Origin: Paracoccus caeni
GTDB taxonomy: Bacteria; Pseudomonadota; Alphaproteobacteria; Rhodobacterales; Rhodobacteraceae
Reading direction: 5' to 3'
DNA length: 64,000 nt
Assembly: GCF_016629665.1 (NCBI RefSeq)
Contig: NZ_JAEPRQ010000001.1
Coordinates: forward strand, 682,001 to 746,000
In this document: one piece after another, positions 16,544 through 25,667 of the stretch
How the letters are laid out: each line of letters begins with the position of its first letter
Numbering within the stretch: the stretch's first letter is position 1
The notes under the pieces: generated by a model
What the model saw: the letters and a program-made list of their open reading frames with translations, nothing else
Told to the model about the DNA's origin: nothing
Databases searched by the model: none
Program-made: the position numbers and the translations under genes

Positions 16544-18384
16544 TGGCTGGCAGGGACGACGACGACAAGGACAAGACCGTATTCGGCGGCCCGTTGCCGG
16601 GCAGCAATCCGTTCGGTCAGCCGGGTCAGGGCAACCAGAACCAGCAGGGCAATCCGCAGCAGCCGGGATCTTCGGACCCATGGGGCCGTCCCGTGCCGCC
16701 GGGGCAGGGCGGTGGCGATGATGCCCGCACGCTGATCGGCAGGCCCAATCCCGCGCCGGGTGGCGGCGGTTTCGGACAGCCCACGCAGGGATTCCAGAAT
16801 CCGCCCTATGGCCAGCCCGCGCCGGGCGGTTCGCCCTTTGGTGACAATGCGCCGGGGGCGTCGCCCTTCGGCAATCCCGGTCAGCCGCAGCAGCCCGGAC
16901 CGGGGCAGGGCAATTATGGACAAAGCGGCCAGACATGGCTGGGCCGTCCCGCGCAGGCACCTGCCGCGCCGCCCATCGCCTATGGCGGTGGGCAGATCGG
17001 CCGCGCCGACGCCTCTGATCGGGGTTTCTTCCCCGATATTCAGCAGCGTGCCGCACAAGCGCCGGTCGCCGCAGGCCCGCGCATTCCGCTGCACGAGGCA
17101 TTGCAGGTGCGCGAACTGGGCGCGGGGTCGTCGTCCAACCCTTTGCTTGCCGCCGCCGCCAGCCTGCTGATCCTGCTGGGCCGTCTGCGCACCGGTATGG
17201 TCGAATTGCAGGTTGCGCCGCTGATGGAGCATGTGACCCGCGAGATCGACCGCTTTGAGCGTAACGCCCTGACCGCCGGTCTGAACCCGCATGAGGTTCT
17301 GGTGGCGAAATATGCGCTGTCGGGAACCGCCGATGATATCGTCCAGAACCTCCCGGGCGGTGATCGCGGCAATTGGCAGCAATATTCGATGGTCGCGCGG
17401 TTCTTCCACAAGCGCGATTCCGGCGTCGGCTTCTTTCAGGAAGCCGAAAAGGCGATGCAGGCGCCGGGCCAGAACTACAACCTGCTGGAGCTGATGCTGG
17501 TCTGCCTGTCGCTGGGCTTTGAAGGCCAGTTTCGCACCATGCCGAACGGGGCCGCCGAACTGGCCCGTATCCGCAGCGCCATCTATGAAAGCCTGCGCCG
17601 TGTGCATCCGCGCCCCGATGAGGATATCTCGGTCATGTGGACGCCGGTTGTGCAGGACCGTGGCCGCCGTTTTGGGGCGATCCCGCTGCCTGCGGTGCTG
17701 GGCGTCTGCCTTGCCGCTGTGGTCGGCGTCTTTGCCGTCTTCGCCACGATGATCAACCGTGGCGGTGCCGAGGCTGCCGAATCGATGCGCGGCATCCACC
17801 TTGCCGCCCCCGCGATCCAGATCGACCGCACCAATCCGGGCCCGGCCTATGTCGCCGAAGTCCCGCAGCTTGACCGTATCCGCGAAGCCTTCGCCGGTGA
17901 AATCGAGGCAGGCAGCGTCGGCGTCGAGGCGAAGGGCGATTTCATCGCCATTCGCGTCGGTAACCTGCAACTCTTCGACACCGGTTCGGTTCAGGTGAAA
18001 GAGGGCTTTGCAGCCCTTGCCGCCCGCATCGCCGAGGTGCTGAACAGCGAGGGTGGCCCGATCGTTATCGAAGGCCATACCGACAACGTGCCCCTGACCG
18101 GGCGCGGTCAGTATAAGGACAATTACCAGCTTTCGCAGGCCCGCGCCGAAGGCGTCGCCGCCGTGCTGACACCGCTTCTCAGCGATCAGTCCCGCGTCGA
18201 GATGGTGGGCCGTGGCGAGGATGAGCCGGTCGGCGACAACGCCACCTCTGAGGGCCAGTCCGCCAACCGCCGGGTCGAAATCATGCTGGCGCGCGAAGGC
18301 ACCTATGACACCGCCCCGGCAGAAAATGCCGAAGCGCCTGCCGATCCTGCGGCAGAAACGCCCGAGACGGAGACGCAGAATTGA
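16543..18384 (+). CDS. tssL: TssL (DotU-type) with disordered N-terminus and C-terminal OmpA domain
   Basis: 613 residues. I prefer ATG 16543 (overlapping the tssK stop) over 16519, which lies inside tssK. Residues 1-150 are Gly/Pro/Gln-rich with three Thr motifs: KTVFGG (Thr12), RTLIGRP (Thr63) and TWLGRP (Thr131). The DotU cytoplasmic helical domain spans about 170-360, one membrane helix about 382-402, and an OmpA-like peptidoglycan-binding domain about 460-585 (EGHTDNVPL, LSQARAEGV, NRRVEIML). In Agrobacterium, TssL is phosphorylated by PpkA on an N-terminal Thr and then bound by Fha; the motifs here suggest the same switch. TssL with fused OmpA is one known evolved form. Confidence 0.92.
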   Translation: MAGRDDDDKDKTVFGGPLPGSNPFGQPGQGNQNQQGNPQQPGSSDPWGRPVPPGQGGGDDARTLIGRPNPAPGGGGFGQPTQGFQNPPYGQPAPGGSPFGDNAPGASPFGNPGQPQQPGPGQGNYGQSGQTWLGRPAQAPAAPPIAYGGGQIGRADASDRGFFPDIQQRAAQAPVAAGPRIPLHEALQVRELGAGSSSNPLLAAAASLLILLGRLRTGMVELQVAPLMEHVTREIDRFERNALTAGLNPHEVLVAKYALSGTADDIVQNLPGGDRGNWQQYSMVARFFHKRDSGVGFFQEAEKAMQAPGQNYNLLELMLVCLSLGFEGQFRTMPNGAAELARIRSAIYESLRRVHPRPDEDISVMWTPVVQDRGRRFGAIPLPAVLGVCLAAVVGVFAVFATMINRGGAEAAESMRGIHLAAPAIQIDRTNPGPAYVAEVPQLDRIREAFAGEIEAGSVGVEAKGDFIAIRVGNLQLFDTGSVQVKEGFAALAARIAEVLNSEGGPIVIEGHTDNVPLTGRGQYKDNYQLSQARAEGVAAVLTPLLSDQSRVEMVGRGEDEPVGDNATSEGQSANRRVEIMLAREGTYDTAPAENAEAPADPAAETPETETQN

Positions 18385-21300
18385 GACTGTTCGGCCTGAA
18401 CATCCGCCGCCCGCGCTGGCGCGACAATGCATGGTGGCGCTGGACGGTGACGCTGCTGGGTCTGCTGCTTCTCTGCCTTGCGATCTGGTACGGTGCGCCG
18501 ATGACCGGCTGGGAGCCGCTGACCACGATCAAGTGGCGCGTCATCATCATCGCCACCATCCTGATCCTGTTCTCGCTGATCGTGTTTATCCGTTGGCGCA
18601 GGCGCGTCCGCGCGGCGCGGGCGATCGAAGCGGCGCTGATCCCGCTTGAGCCCGAAGGCGACGGCAAGGTTCTGGCCGAGAAGATGCAGGAAGCGCTTGG
18701 CGTCCTGAAGAAATCGGGCGGCGCGGCCTCGCTTTATGATCTGCCGTGGTATGTCATCATCGGCCCCCCCGGCGCGGGCAAGACGACCGCCTTGGCCAAT
18801 TCCGGCCTTGATTTCCCGCTGGCGCATAACAATTCGGTGGCGGGCTTCGGCGGCACGCGGAACATGGATTTCTGGTTCGCCGAGGATGCGGTCCTGATCG
18901 ATACGGCGGGCCGCTATACCACGCAGGACAGCGATTCCGTGGCCGACAAGGCAAGCTGGGACGCCTTCCTTGGCCTTCTGAAACGCACCCGCCCGAACCG
19001 CCCGATCAATGGCGTGATCCTGTCCTTCTCGGTCGAGGACATGATGAAGGGCGACAGCGCCACTCTGACCCGACATGCCGAAACCGTCCGCGCCCGTCTG
19101 GCCGAACTGCATGAACAGTTGAAGATCGATTTCCCGGTCTATGTCATGTTCACCAAGGCCGACCTGATCGCCGGTTTCCGCGAATATTTCGCCAGCTTCA
19201 GCCTCAACCGCCGCAAGCTGGTCTGGGGGACGACCTTCCAGACCAAGGACCGCAAGGCCATCACCCACGAGGCGGTCCCGGCCGAATTCGACCGCATCGT
19301 CTCGCGTCTTTCGGATGAGATCATCGACCGGCTGTCCGAAGAACCCGACGGCGTTGCCCGTATCGCGATCTTTGGTCTGCCGGGGCAGATGGCGCTGTTG
19401 CGCGACAATGTGGGCAGCTTCCTGCGCAAGGTGTTCGAGCCGACACGCTACAAAACCAACGCCATCCTGCGCGGGTTCTATTTCACCTCGGGCACGCAAG
19501 AGGGCACGCCGGTCGATCAGGTGCTGGGCGCGATGAACCAGCCCGGCGCGGTCGGTGGCTTCCATTCCGGCTTCATGTCGGGCCGGGGCAAAAGCTTCTT
19601 CATCCACGACCTGCTGCGCAGCGTGATCTTTCCCGAACAGGGGTGGGTGTCCTTTGACCAGAAGGCCGTGCGCCGCGCCTTTGCCATCCGCACCGCCGCG
19701 TTGATCGCCATCGCGGCGCTGACCTTGGGCAGCATCGCGGCCTTTAGCTACAGCTATTGGAAGAACCTGCAACTGGTCCGCACGGCCGAGGCAGAATCGG
19801 CGGCCTATATGCGCGACGCCTTGCCGGAACTGACCCGCGAGGTGGTGGACAATACCGACCTGCAACCGATCATTCCGCTGCTGAACGACATCGCCACCGT
19901 TCCGGCTGGCTATGGCGACAGCGAAGAGGCCAGCTTCTGGGAAGGTCTGGGCCTTGGTCAGCGCGACCGGCTGAACCGCGTGGCGACCGAAAGCTACGCC
20001 GAATCGCTGGAGCGGATGCTGCGCCCACGGCTGATCCTCGACCTTGAACAGCGCTTCCCGCAGATCATCGCCTCTGGCGACATGACCCAGATCTATCGGG
20101 CGCTGAAAGTCTATCTGCTGCTTGGTAAACAGGGCGAGACCACCGACGATCCGGCGATCATCGCGTGGTTCGAACAAATCTGGCGGCAGGAATATCAGGG
20201 GCTGCCGGGGCTGGATCTGATCGACCACGCCAAGCGCCATCTTGAGGCGATGCTGAAACTGGATGACCGCCGCGAATTGCTGGTCGATCTGGATCAGGCC
20301 ACCGTCGAACGCGCCCGCGCCGCGATTGCGCAGCTTCCGCTGGACGAACAGGCCTATGCGATCATCCTCGACGGGGTGGCCTCGACCTCTCTGAAAGAGT
20401 GGAAACTGTCCGACGCCGTGGGCGGCAACGCCGCCGTGCAGGTGTTTGCATCGCGCGACGGGACCGAACTGACCACGGTGACGATCCCGGCGCTTTATAC
20501 CTATGAGGGCTTCTGGGGCTATTTCTACGATCAGCTTGATGCCGTCGAAGAAGAGCTTCGCCGCGATCAGTGGGTGTTGGGCGATCTGGCCAGCAGCAAC
20601 GAAATCGAGGGCCGTCTTGCCCGGCTGGACCGCGATCTTCTGGAACGCTATCGCATCGAATTCGTCGGCGCGTGGGAGGGGGTTCTGGACAACCTCACCC
20701 TTGCCTCGATGGTCGCGGACAAGCCGCAATATGCGGTTCTGGGCAGCGCTGCCTCGGCCTCGAACTCTCCGATCCTGAAGCTGGTGAGTGCGGTTGCGAC
20801 CGAAACCAACCTGTCGCGTGAATACAAGCAGTTGCAAGGTTTGGAAGAACCCGCGCCGCAGCAGGAAGAAGGGCGGGGGGAAGGCGGGGGCGCCGCAGGT
20901 GCCATCGGCAATGCCTTGATGCAGCGGATCGAATCGCGGTCCTCGGGCGTACAGCGGATTCTACTGGATGCAGCGCAGCAACAGGCGGGCAGTGCCATCC
21001 CCGGCGGCGCAGGCGGAGGCGGGGCTGCCAACAGCATCACCGCCCCCATCGACGCCATTTCGGACACGTTCCAAGGGTGGCAAGTGCTGATGGAGGGCGA
21101 TCCCGGCCAGCGGCCCATCGACACGCTTCTGGGCAATATGGGCGCGGTCTGGGAAGCGCTGCGGCTGGGCGTTCACAACCCCGAACAACTTGCGGCGGCG
21201 CTGCCATCGCTGCTGAACACCCTGACGCAGTATAATTCGCAATTGCCCGAACAACTGGCGACGATGGTGAACAAGGCGGAGGGTGATTTCCGCGCCGGGG

Positions 21301-22013
21301 CCTCGGATGCCAGCATAGAAGAGATGAACCGGGCGCTGGCCGACCGGATCACCTTCACCTGCCGCGAAAGCATCGTCACCTCTTACCCCTTCGCCAATTC
21401 GGACCGCAGCCTGTCGATCGACGCCTTCGCCCGGTTCTTCGGCACCGGGGGTGAGATGGACCGTTACTTCACCGAATATCTGGAACCCTATGTCGAGCGT
21501 TCTAACGATGGTGGGCTGAAATGGCGCGAGGATATGGAGATCACCTCGCGCATGTCCGACGCCACCCTGAAGCAGTTCGAGCGGGCCGAGAAAATCCGCC
21601 GCGCCTTCTTCGCAGGCGGGGGCGAACAACCCTCGGTCGAGATCTCGGTCTCGCAGATCGATGCCCATCCGACGGTGGAAATGGCGCAACTGATCATCAA
21701 TGGCAGCGAAGTCCGCTCGGTCACCGGATCGCTGGCCAGCACGGTTGTCTGGCCCGGCACCGGACGTTCCAGCATGATTATGCTGACACCGACGCTTGAC
21801 CGCGTCTCGGCGGTGGTTGCGGAAAACAGCCCGTGGAGCTTCATGCAACTGCTGGACAAGGCCCAGTATCGCGATCAGCGCGGCGAGACGTTGCGCGCAA
21901 CCTTCGTCATCGGTGGCCGCAATATCACCTATGATTTCACCATCAACGCGGTGGTCAATCCGTTCAGCATGCCCGAACTGAGGGAATTCCAATGCCCGCA
22001 GAGCATCGATTGA
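18381..22013 (+). CDS. tssM: TssM (IcmF) inner-membrane core component
   Basis: 1210 residues, near the usual TssM size. It starts with TTG at 18381, 4 bases inside tssL, with GGAG upstream. Two membrane helices (about 22-38 and 53-70) precede a cytoplasmic NTPase domain with Walker A GPPGAGKTT (128-136) and Walker B VLIDTAGRY (171-179). A third helix near 437-458 leads to the large periplasmic region. A Gly/Ala-rich low-complexity insert lies around residues 830-890. The C-terminus matches the IcmF_C beta domain (SVTGSLASTVVWPG). It should build the trans-envelope ring with TssL. No TssJ lipoprotein was found in the window. Confidence 0.94.
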   Translation: MRLFGLNIRRPRWRDNAWWRWTVTLLGLLLLCLAIWYGAPMTGWEPLTTIKWRVIIIATILILFSLIVFIRWRRRVRAARAIEAALIPLEPEGDGKVLAEKMQEALGVLKKSGGAASLYDLPWYVIIGPPGAGKTTALANSGLDFPLAHNNSVAGFGGTRNMDFWFAEDAVLIDTAGRYTTQDSDSVADKASWDAFLGLLKRTRPNRPINGVILSFSVEDMMKGDSATLTRHAETVRARLAELHEQLKIDFPVYVMFTKADLIAGFREYFASFSLNRRKLVWGTTFQTKDRKAITHEAVPAEFDRIVSRLSDEIIDRLSEEPDGVARIAIFGLPGQMALLRDNVGSFLRKVFEPTRYKTNAILRGFYFTSGTQEGTPVDQVLGAMNQPGAVGGFHSGFMSGRGKSFFIHDLLRSVIFPEQGWVSFDQKAVRRAFAIRTAALIAIAALTLGSIAAFSYSYWKNLQLVRTAEAESAAYMRDALPELTREVVDNTDLQPIIPLLNDIATVPAGYGDSEEASFWEGLGLGQRDRLNRVATESYAESLERMLRPRLILDLEQRFPQIIASGDMTQIYRALKVYLLLGKQGETTDDPAIIAWFEQIWRQEYQGLPGLDLIDHAKRHLEAMLKLDDRRELLVDLDQATVERARAAIAQLPLDEQAYAIILDGVASTSLKEWKLSDAVGGNAAVQVFASRDGTELTTVTIPALYTYEGFWGYFYDQLDAVEEELRRDQWVLGDLASSNEIEGRLARLDRDLLERYRIEFVGAWEGVLDNLTLASMVADKPQYAVLGSAASASNSPILKLVSAVATETNLSREYKQLQGLEEPAPQQEEGRGEGGGAAGAIGNALMQRIESRSSGVQRILLDAAQQQAGSAIPGGAGGGGAANSITAPIDAISDTFQGWQVLMEGDPGQRPIDTLLGNMGAVWEALRLGVHNPEQLAAALPSLLNTLTQYNSQLPEQLATMVNKAEGDFRAGASDASIEEMNRALADRITFTCRESIVTSYPFANSDRSLSIDAFARFFGTGGEMDRYFTEYLEPYVERSNDGGLKWREDMEITSRMSDATLKQFERAEKIRRAFFAGGGEQPSVEISVSQIDAHPTVEMAQLIINGSEVRSVTGSLASTVVWPGTGRSSMIMLTPTLDRVSAVVAENSPWSFMQLLDKAQYRDQRGETLRATFVIGGRNITYDFTINAVVNPFSMPELREFQCPQSID

Positions 22014-22723
22014 GCCTCGGCGTGACCGGCCTATACGGCAAGCACCCCGCATTCGGGGATTTCATTGCGGCGGGCGTCGTCGATGACGCGCTTCAGCCGC
22101 TTGGCGACTGGTTGCAGCAAAGCCTTGGCGCGTGGCGCGCCTCGGTCGGCGAGGACTGGCAGCCGCATTTCGACCGCACGCCGCAATTCGCTTTCTGGAT
22201 CGGCGGGGCGCTGGCTGGTGGATTTCCCTTGCGCGGCGTCTGGTCGCCGTCGCGTGACCGGGCGGGTCGGCGCTTTCCGCTGCTGATCCTTCAGGTCGGC
22301 GGCCCCGCGCCAATCGCGGACCCGTCGCAGGATTTCTATGCGATGGCCGGGCAGGCGCTGAACGATTATCTGAACAGCCCCCGGTTCGAGCCGCGCGACG
22401 CGGCAGAGCGGTTGCAGAACGTGCTGCCAAAGCCGGTCGATCAGCCGCAGCCGAACTGGCCGACCTTCTGGGCGCTGAACCCCTCGATGACGCCGCAGGA
22501 TCTGCTGGCCGGTCTGGGTGCCGCCGATCACGCCCATGCCAGCGCCTGGCGCAGCTATTGGTGGTTCACCGCGAATGAGGGCGCGGGAACGGGGCTGCTT
22601 GCCTGTCACGGCATGCCCGGCCCGTCCGAACTTGGCTGGCTTTTCGCGGGTGGTGTGGCCCAGCCAGAACCCGCGCCGCAGAATGACCCGGTCGCCGCCG
22701 GATCCACAGGAGGAAGTGCATGA
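21992..22723 (+). CDS. tagF: TagF (ImpM) post-translational regulator
   Basis: 243 residues with the TagF/ImpM opening GLYGKHPAFGDFIAAG and downstream FWIGG and GVWSPSRDRAGRRFPL motifs. TagF holds type VI secretion inactive in Pseudomonas and Agrobacterium, acting through Fha and together with the phosphatase PppA. The gene overlaps tssM by 22 bases and pppA by 4, so its dosage is tied to both. Its retention beside PppA and PpkA means the post-translational control module is complete except for Fha, which is not in the window. Confidence 0.92.
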   Translation: MPAEHRLSLGVTGLYGKHPAFGDFIAAGVVDDALQPLGDWLQQSLGAWRASVGEDWQPHFDRTPQFAFWIGGALAGGFPLRGVWSPSRDRAGRRFPLLILQVGGPAPIADPSQDFYAMAGQALNDYLNSPRFEPRDAAERLQNVLPKPVDQPQPNWPTFWALNPSMTPQDLLAGLGAADHAHASAWRSYWWFTANEGAGTGLLACHGMPGPSELGWLFAGGVAQPEPAPQNDPVAAGSTGGSA

Positions 22724-23514
22724 CCGACGACGAGGCCCTGTTCACTTTCCGCACCGGCGCCCGCACCGATACGGGCCGCGTCCGCACGCATAACGAAGAC
22801 AGCGTGGCGGCACTGCCCGATCTGGGCATCTGGGCGGTGGCCGACGGTATGGGCGGTCATGCGGCGGGCGACATCGCCAGCAGCATCATCGTCGAGGAAC
22901 TGGCCTCGCTTGGCGTCCCGGTCAGCGCGCAGGATCAGCGCGCCCGTGTGTTGGAACGGCTGGACCGCGCCCATCACCGCATCGCCGCCTATGCCGCCGA
23001 GCAGGGGCAGCGCACCGTGGGCGCAACGGTTGCGGCGCTTTTGATCCATGGCAGCGAACTGACCTGCATCTGGGCGGGCGACAGCCGCATCTATCTGTGG
23101 CGCGAAGGCGTGCTGACGCCGCTGACCCGCGATCACAGCGAGGTGGCGCAGATGGTCGCCGCCGGGACGATCACCGAGGATGAGGCCCGCAATTCCCCCC
23201 GCCGCAATGTCATCACCCGCGCCATCGGCATTGGCGCCGATGTGCGTCCCGAACTGGTCAGCGGTGCCCTGCGCTCTGGCGACCGGCTGCTGATCTGTTC
23301 GGACGGGCTGACCGAGCATCTGGGCGATGCCGATCTGGCAAAGGCGCTTGGTAGCGAGGTTCCCGCCGAATTGCTGGCCGAAAACCTGCTGCACGACACG
23401 CTGGAACGCGGCGCGCGCGACAATGTCAGCGTGATCGTGGTGGATTGCGAGGCGGTGCCCTCTGGCGATACCGAAATGACCAAGACCTTCGCCGGAGAGT
23501 TCGGGAAAGAGTGA
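22720..23514 (+). CDS. pppA: PppA-like PP2C serine/threonine phosphatase
   Basis: 264 residues of PP2C fold. Metal-binding and catalytic signatures are visible: RTHNEDS near the N-terminus, VADGMGGHAAGDIAS, WAGDSRIYL, LTRDHS and SDGLTEHL, with a final DNVSVIVVD. In type VI secretion PppA removes phosphate placed by PpkA and resets the machine. An AGGAGG box sits 6 bases before ATG 22720, inside the end of tagF. The protein is a standalone phosphatase, unlike the TagF-PppA fusion of Agrobacterium. Confidence 0.94.
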   Translation: MTDDEALFTFRTGARTDTGRVRTHNEDSVAALPDLGIWAVADGMGGHAAGDIASSIIVEELASLGVPVSAQDQRARVLERLDRAHHRIAAYAAEQGQRTVGATVAALLIHGSELTCIWAGDSRIYLWREGVLTPLTRDHSEVAQMVAAGTITEDEARNSPRRNVITRAIGIGADVRPELVSGALRSGDRLLICSDGLTEHLGDADLAKALGSEVPAELLAENLLHDTLERGARDNVSVIVVDCEAVPSGDTEMTKTFAGEFGKE

Positions 23515-23518
23515 TGAG

Positions 23519-25654
23519 ATGACGTCCGACCCGAAATCCGGACCCGAAGACGACGAACCGAAGGAGGTCTTGCCCCCCGACGCCGCCGACCCCACGCCGC
23601 CCGACGCGCCCGAACCGGAAGCCGAAGCCGAAGAACAGCCGGAAGTGGCCGACCGCACGGTCTTCTCGGACCCCGACGAGGCTGCACCGCCCCCTGCGGA
23701 CCGCACCGTCATCGCGTCCGATGCAGACGTAACACCCGCTGCCGCGCCGCCGACCGAGGCGACCGTCATTTCGGACACCATCGGCGCCGCGCAAGGCTCG
23801 GTTCGGCTGGTCGAGCCTGGCACGCTGATCAACAACAACTACCGCATTATCGAGCTGATCCTTGCGGGTGGCATGGGTGAGGTTTACCGCGCAGAGAACG
23901 TCTTCACCGGCGATCCGGTCGCGGTGAAGGTGATCCTTGCCAATCTGGCCAACGACGAATCGGTGCTGGACCTGTTCCGGCGCGAGGCGCGGGTGCTGGT
24001 CCAGCTTCGCGACGATGCCATCGTCCGCTATCACAACTTCATCCTCGACGGCGGGCTGCAACGCTATTGCCTGATCATGGAGTTCGTCGAGGGTCGGCAT
24101 CTGGGCACCCGGATCAAGGAAGACGGGCCGCTGCCCGAGGATCTGGTGATCTCGCTGATCAAGCGGCTGGCGATTGGTCTTGGCCGCGCGCACAAACGCG
24201 GCGTCACCCACCGCGATCTGTCCCCCGATAACGTGATCCTGCGCGACGACCGCATCGACGAAGCGGTGCTGATTGATTTCGGCATCGCCCGCTCGACCGA
24301 GCTTGGCGACGGGCTGGCCGGGCGTTTCGCGGGCAAGTTCAAATATATCGCGCCCGAGCAACTTGGCCATTGGGAAGGCACGATAGGGCCATGGACCGAC
24401 GTTTACGGTCTGGGTCTGCTGATTGCCATGGTCGCGTTGGGCAAGCCGCTGGACATGGGCGACAGCGTGGTTTCCGCCTCTGCGGCGCGGCTGGCGATCC
24501 CGCCTCTGGACGGCGTGTCGCACCGGCTGTTCCCGCTGTTGCAGCATATGCTGGAACCCGATCCGTCGCGGCGCCCGCAGGATATGGCCGCCGTCTTGCG
24601 CATCGTGAACGATCCGCTGCAACTGCCCGCACAATACCGCCTGCCGCTTTGGGAAACCCGCGCCACGCCCGGCACCGCGACCGAAAGCGGGGCGACCACC
24701 GATACGTCGCTGTCTGCCCGCGTCTCGTTGCCTCCCGGCAGCCTGACCGGCGCGGACCTGTCGGATAACGCGGCCTCGCACAGCCCTTTCGCATCGCTTC
24801 TTGCAAACCCTGCCGAATTGCCTCTGGCCGAACCCGCGCCAGAGCCGAAATCCCGCAAGGGCCTGATCTTCGGCGGGCTTGCCGCGCTGCTGCTTGCGGG
24901 CGGCATCGCGGTCTGGGCGCTGCCCGGCCTCTTCCGTGACACCGACGCGCCACCCCCGGATGAGGAAGTCCCGGTTCAGCAGACCACCACCATGGTCCCG
25001 CGCGACATCTCGACGCGAGAGGGGTTTCTGGCCGATCAGCCGATGCCGTCCTGCACCTTCGCCACCCGGCTGAATCATGGCCCGAATGCCGGGCAGATCG
25101 CGGTTCTGGCGAATGGCACCTTCGATGCGACGCCCCTGATCGATACCTATGACCGCAATTTCGGCACCCGCCCTGCCGTCATCTCTAACGCCGCCGGCGA
25201 TCCGCAATGTGCAGTGGTCGATTTCCTGCGTGAGGTCGCGGGCCGTCCTGCTACTCCGCCGACGCTGACGGCAAATGTCACGACCGGGCAGGGCGCTTTC
25301 CAGCTTCAGGGTTCGGTCACGTCCGGCGGCACCGACCGCAATCTGTGGCTGTTTCTCGTATCCCCCGCCGGTGGTGTCTATGATCTGACCGGTCAGTTGC
25401 AGGGCGAGGGCGCTGGCCCGCGCCGCTTCGGCGTCTCGATTCAGGGTGAGGGCGGCGATCCGGCGGATGCAGGTTATCTGCTGGTGGCGCTGACCTCGGC
25501 CGGACCGCTTGCCAGCGTCACCGCCGCCCCGTCAGGCGCTGCGGCCTCGGATCTGCTGCCCCGCGTTCTGGAGGAACTGAACGCCAATGCCGAAAGCCCC
25601 GGCGTGGATTTCATGACCTTCTCGGCCACAGCAACAGAACCGGCCTCGGACTAG
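23519..25654 (+). CDS. ppkA: PpkA-like transmembrane serine/threonine kinase
   Basis: 711 residues. An acidic, disordered N-terminus (1-100) carries three Thr-Val motifs (DRTVFSD Thr47, DRTVIAS Thr63, ATVISD Thr82). The kinase domain spans about 105-370 with Lys137, catalytic Asp233 in HRDLSPDN and Asp253 in DFG. A linker leads to one membrane helix (about 449-467) and a periplasmic domain with Cys512 and Cys564. That domain resembles the TonB-like protein at 1-987. The kinase should phosphorylate TssL and itself in the cytoplasm while the outer domain senses the envelope. It lies 4 bases after pppA and is the last gene of the operon. Confidence 0.93.
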   Translation: MTSDPKSGPEDDEPKEVLPPDAADPTPPDAPEPEAEAEEQPEVADRTVFSDPDEAAPPPADRTVIASDADVTPAAAPPTEATVISDTIGAAQGSVRLVEPGTLINNNYRIIELILAGGMGEVYRAENVFTGDPVAVKVILANLANDESVLDLFRREARVLVQLRDDAIVRYHNFILDGGLQRYCLIMEFVEGRHLGTRIKEDGPLPEDLVISLIKRLAIGLGRAHKRGVTHRDLSPDNVILRDDRIDEAVLIDFGIARSTELGDGLAGRFAGKFKYIAPEQLGHWEGTIGPWTDVYGLGLLIAMVALGKPLDMGDSVVSASAARLAIPPLDGVSHRLFPLLQHMLEPDPSRRPQDMAAVLRIVNDPLQLPAQYRLPLWETRATPGTATESGATTDTSLSARVSLPPGSLTGADLSDNAASHSPFASLLANPAELPLAEPAPEPKSRKGLIFGGLAALLLAGGIAVWALPGLFRDTDAPPPDEEVPVQQTTTMVPRDISTREGFLADQPMPSCTFATRLNHGPNAGQIAVLANGTFDATPLIDTYDRNFGTRPAVISNAAGDPQCAVVDFLREVAGRPATPPTLTANVTTGQGAFQLQGSVTSGGTDRNLWLFLVSPAGGVYDLTGQLQGEGAGPRRFGVSIQGEGGDPADAGYLLVALTSAGPLASVTAAPSGAAASDLLPRVLEELNANAESPGVDFMTFSATATEPASD

Positions 25655-25667
25655 GCACGCTCAAGGC

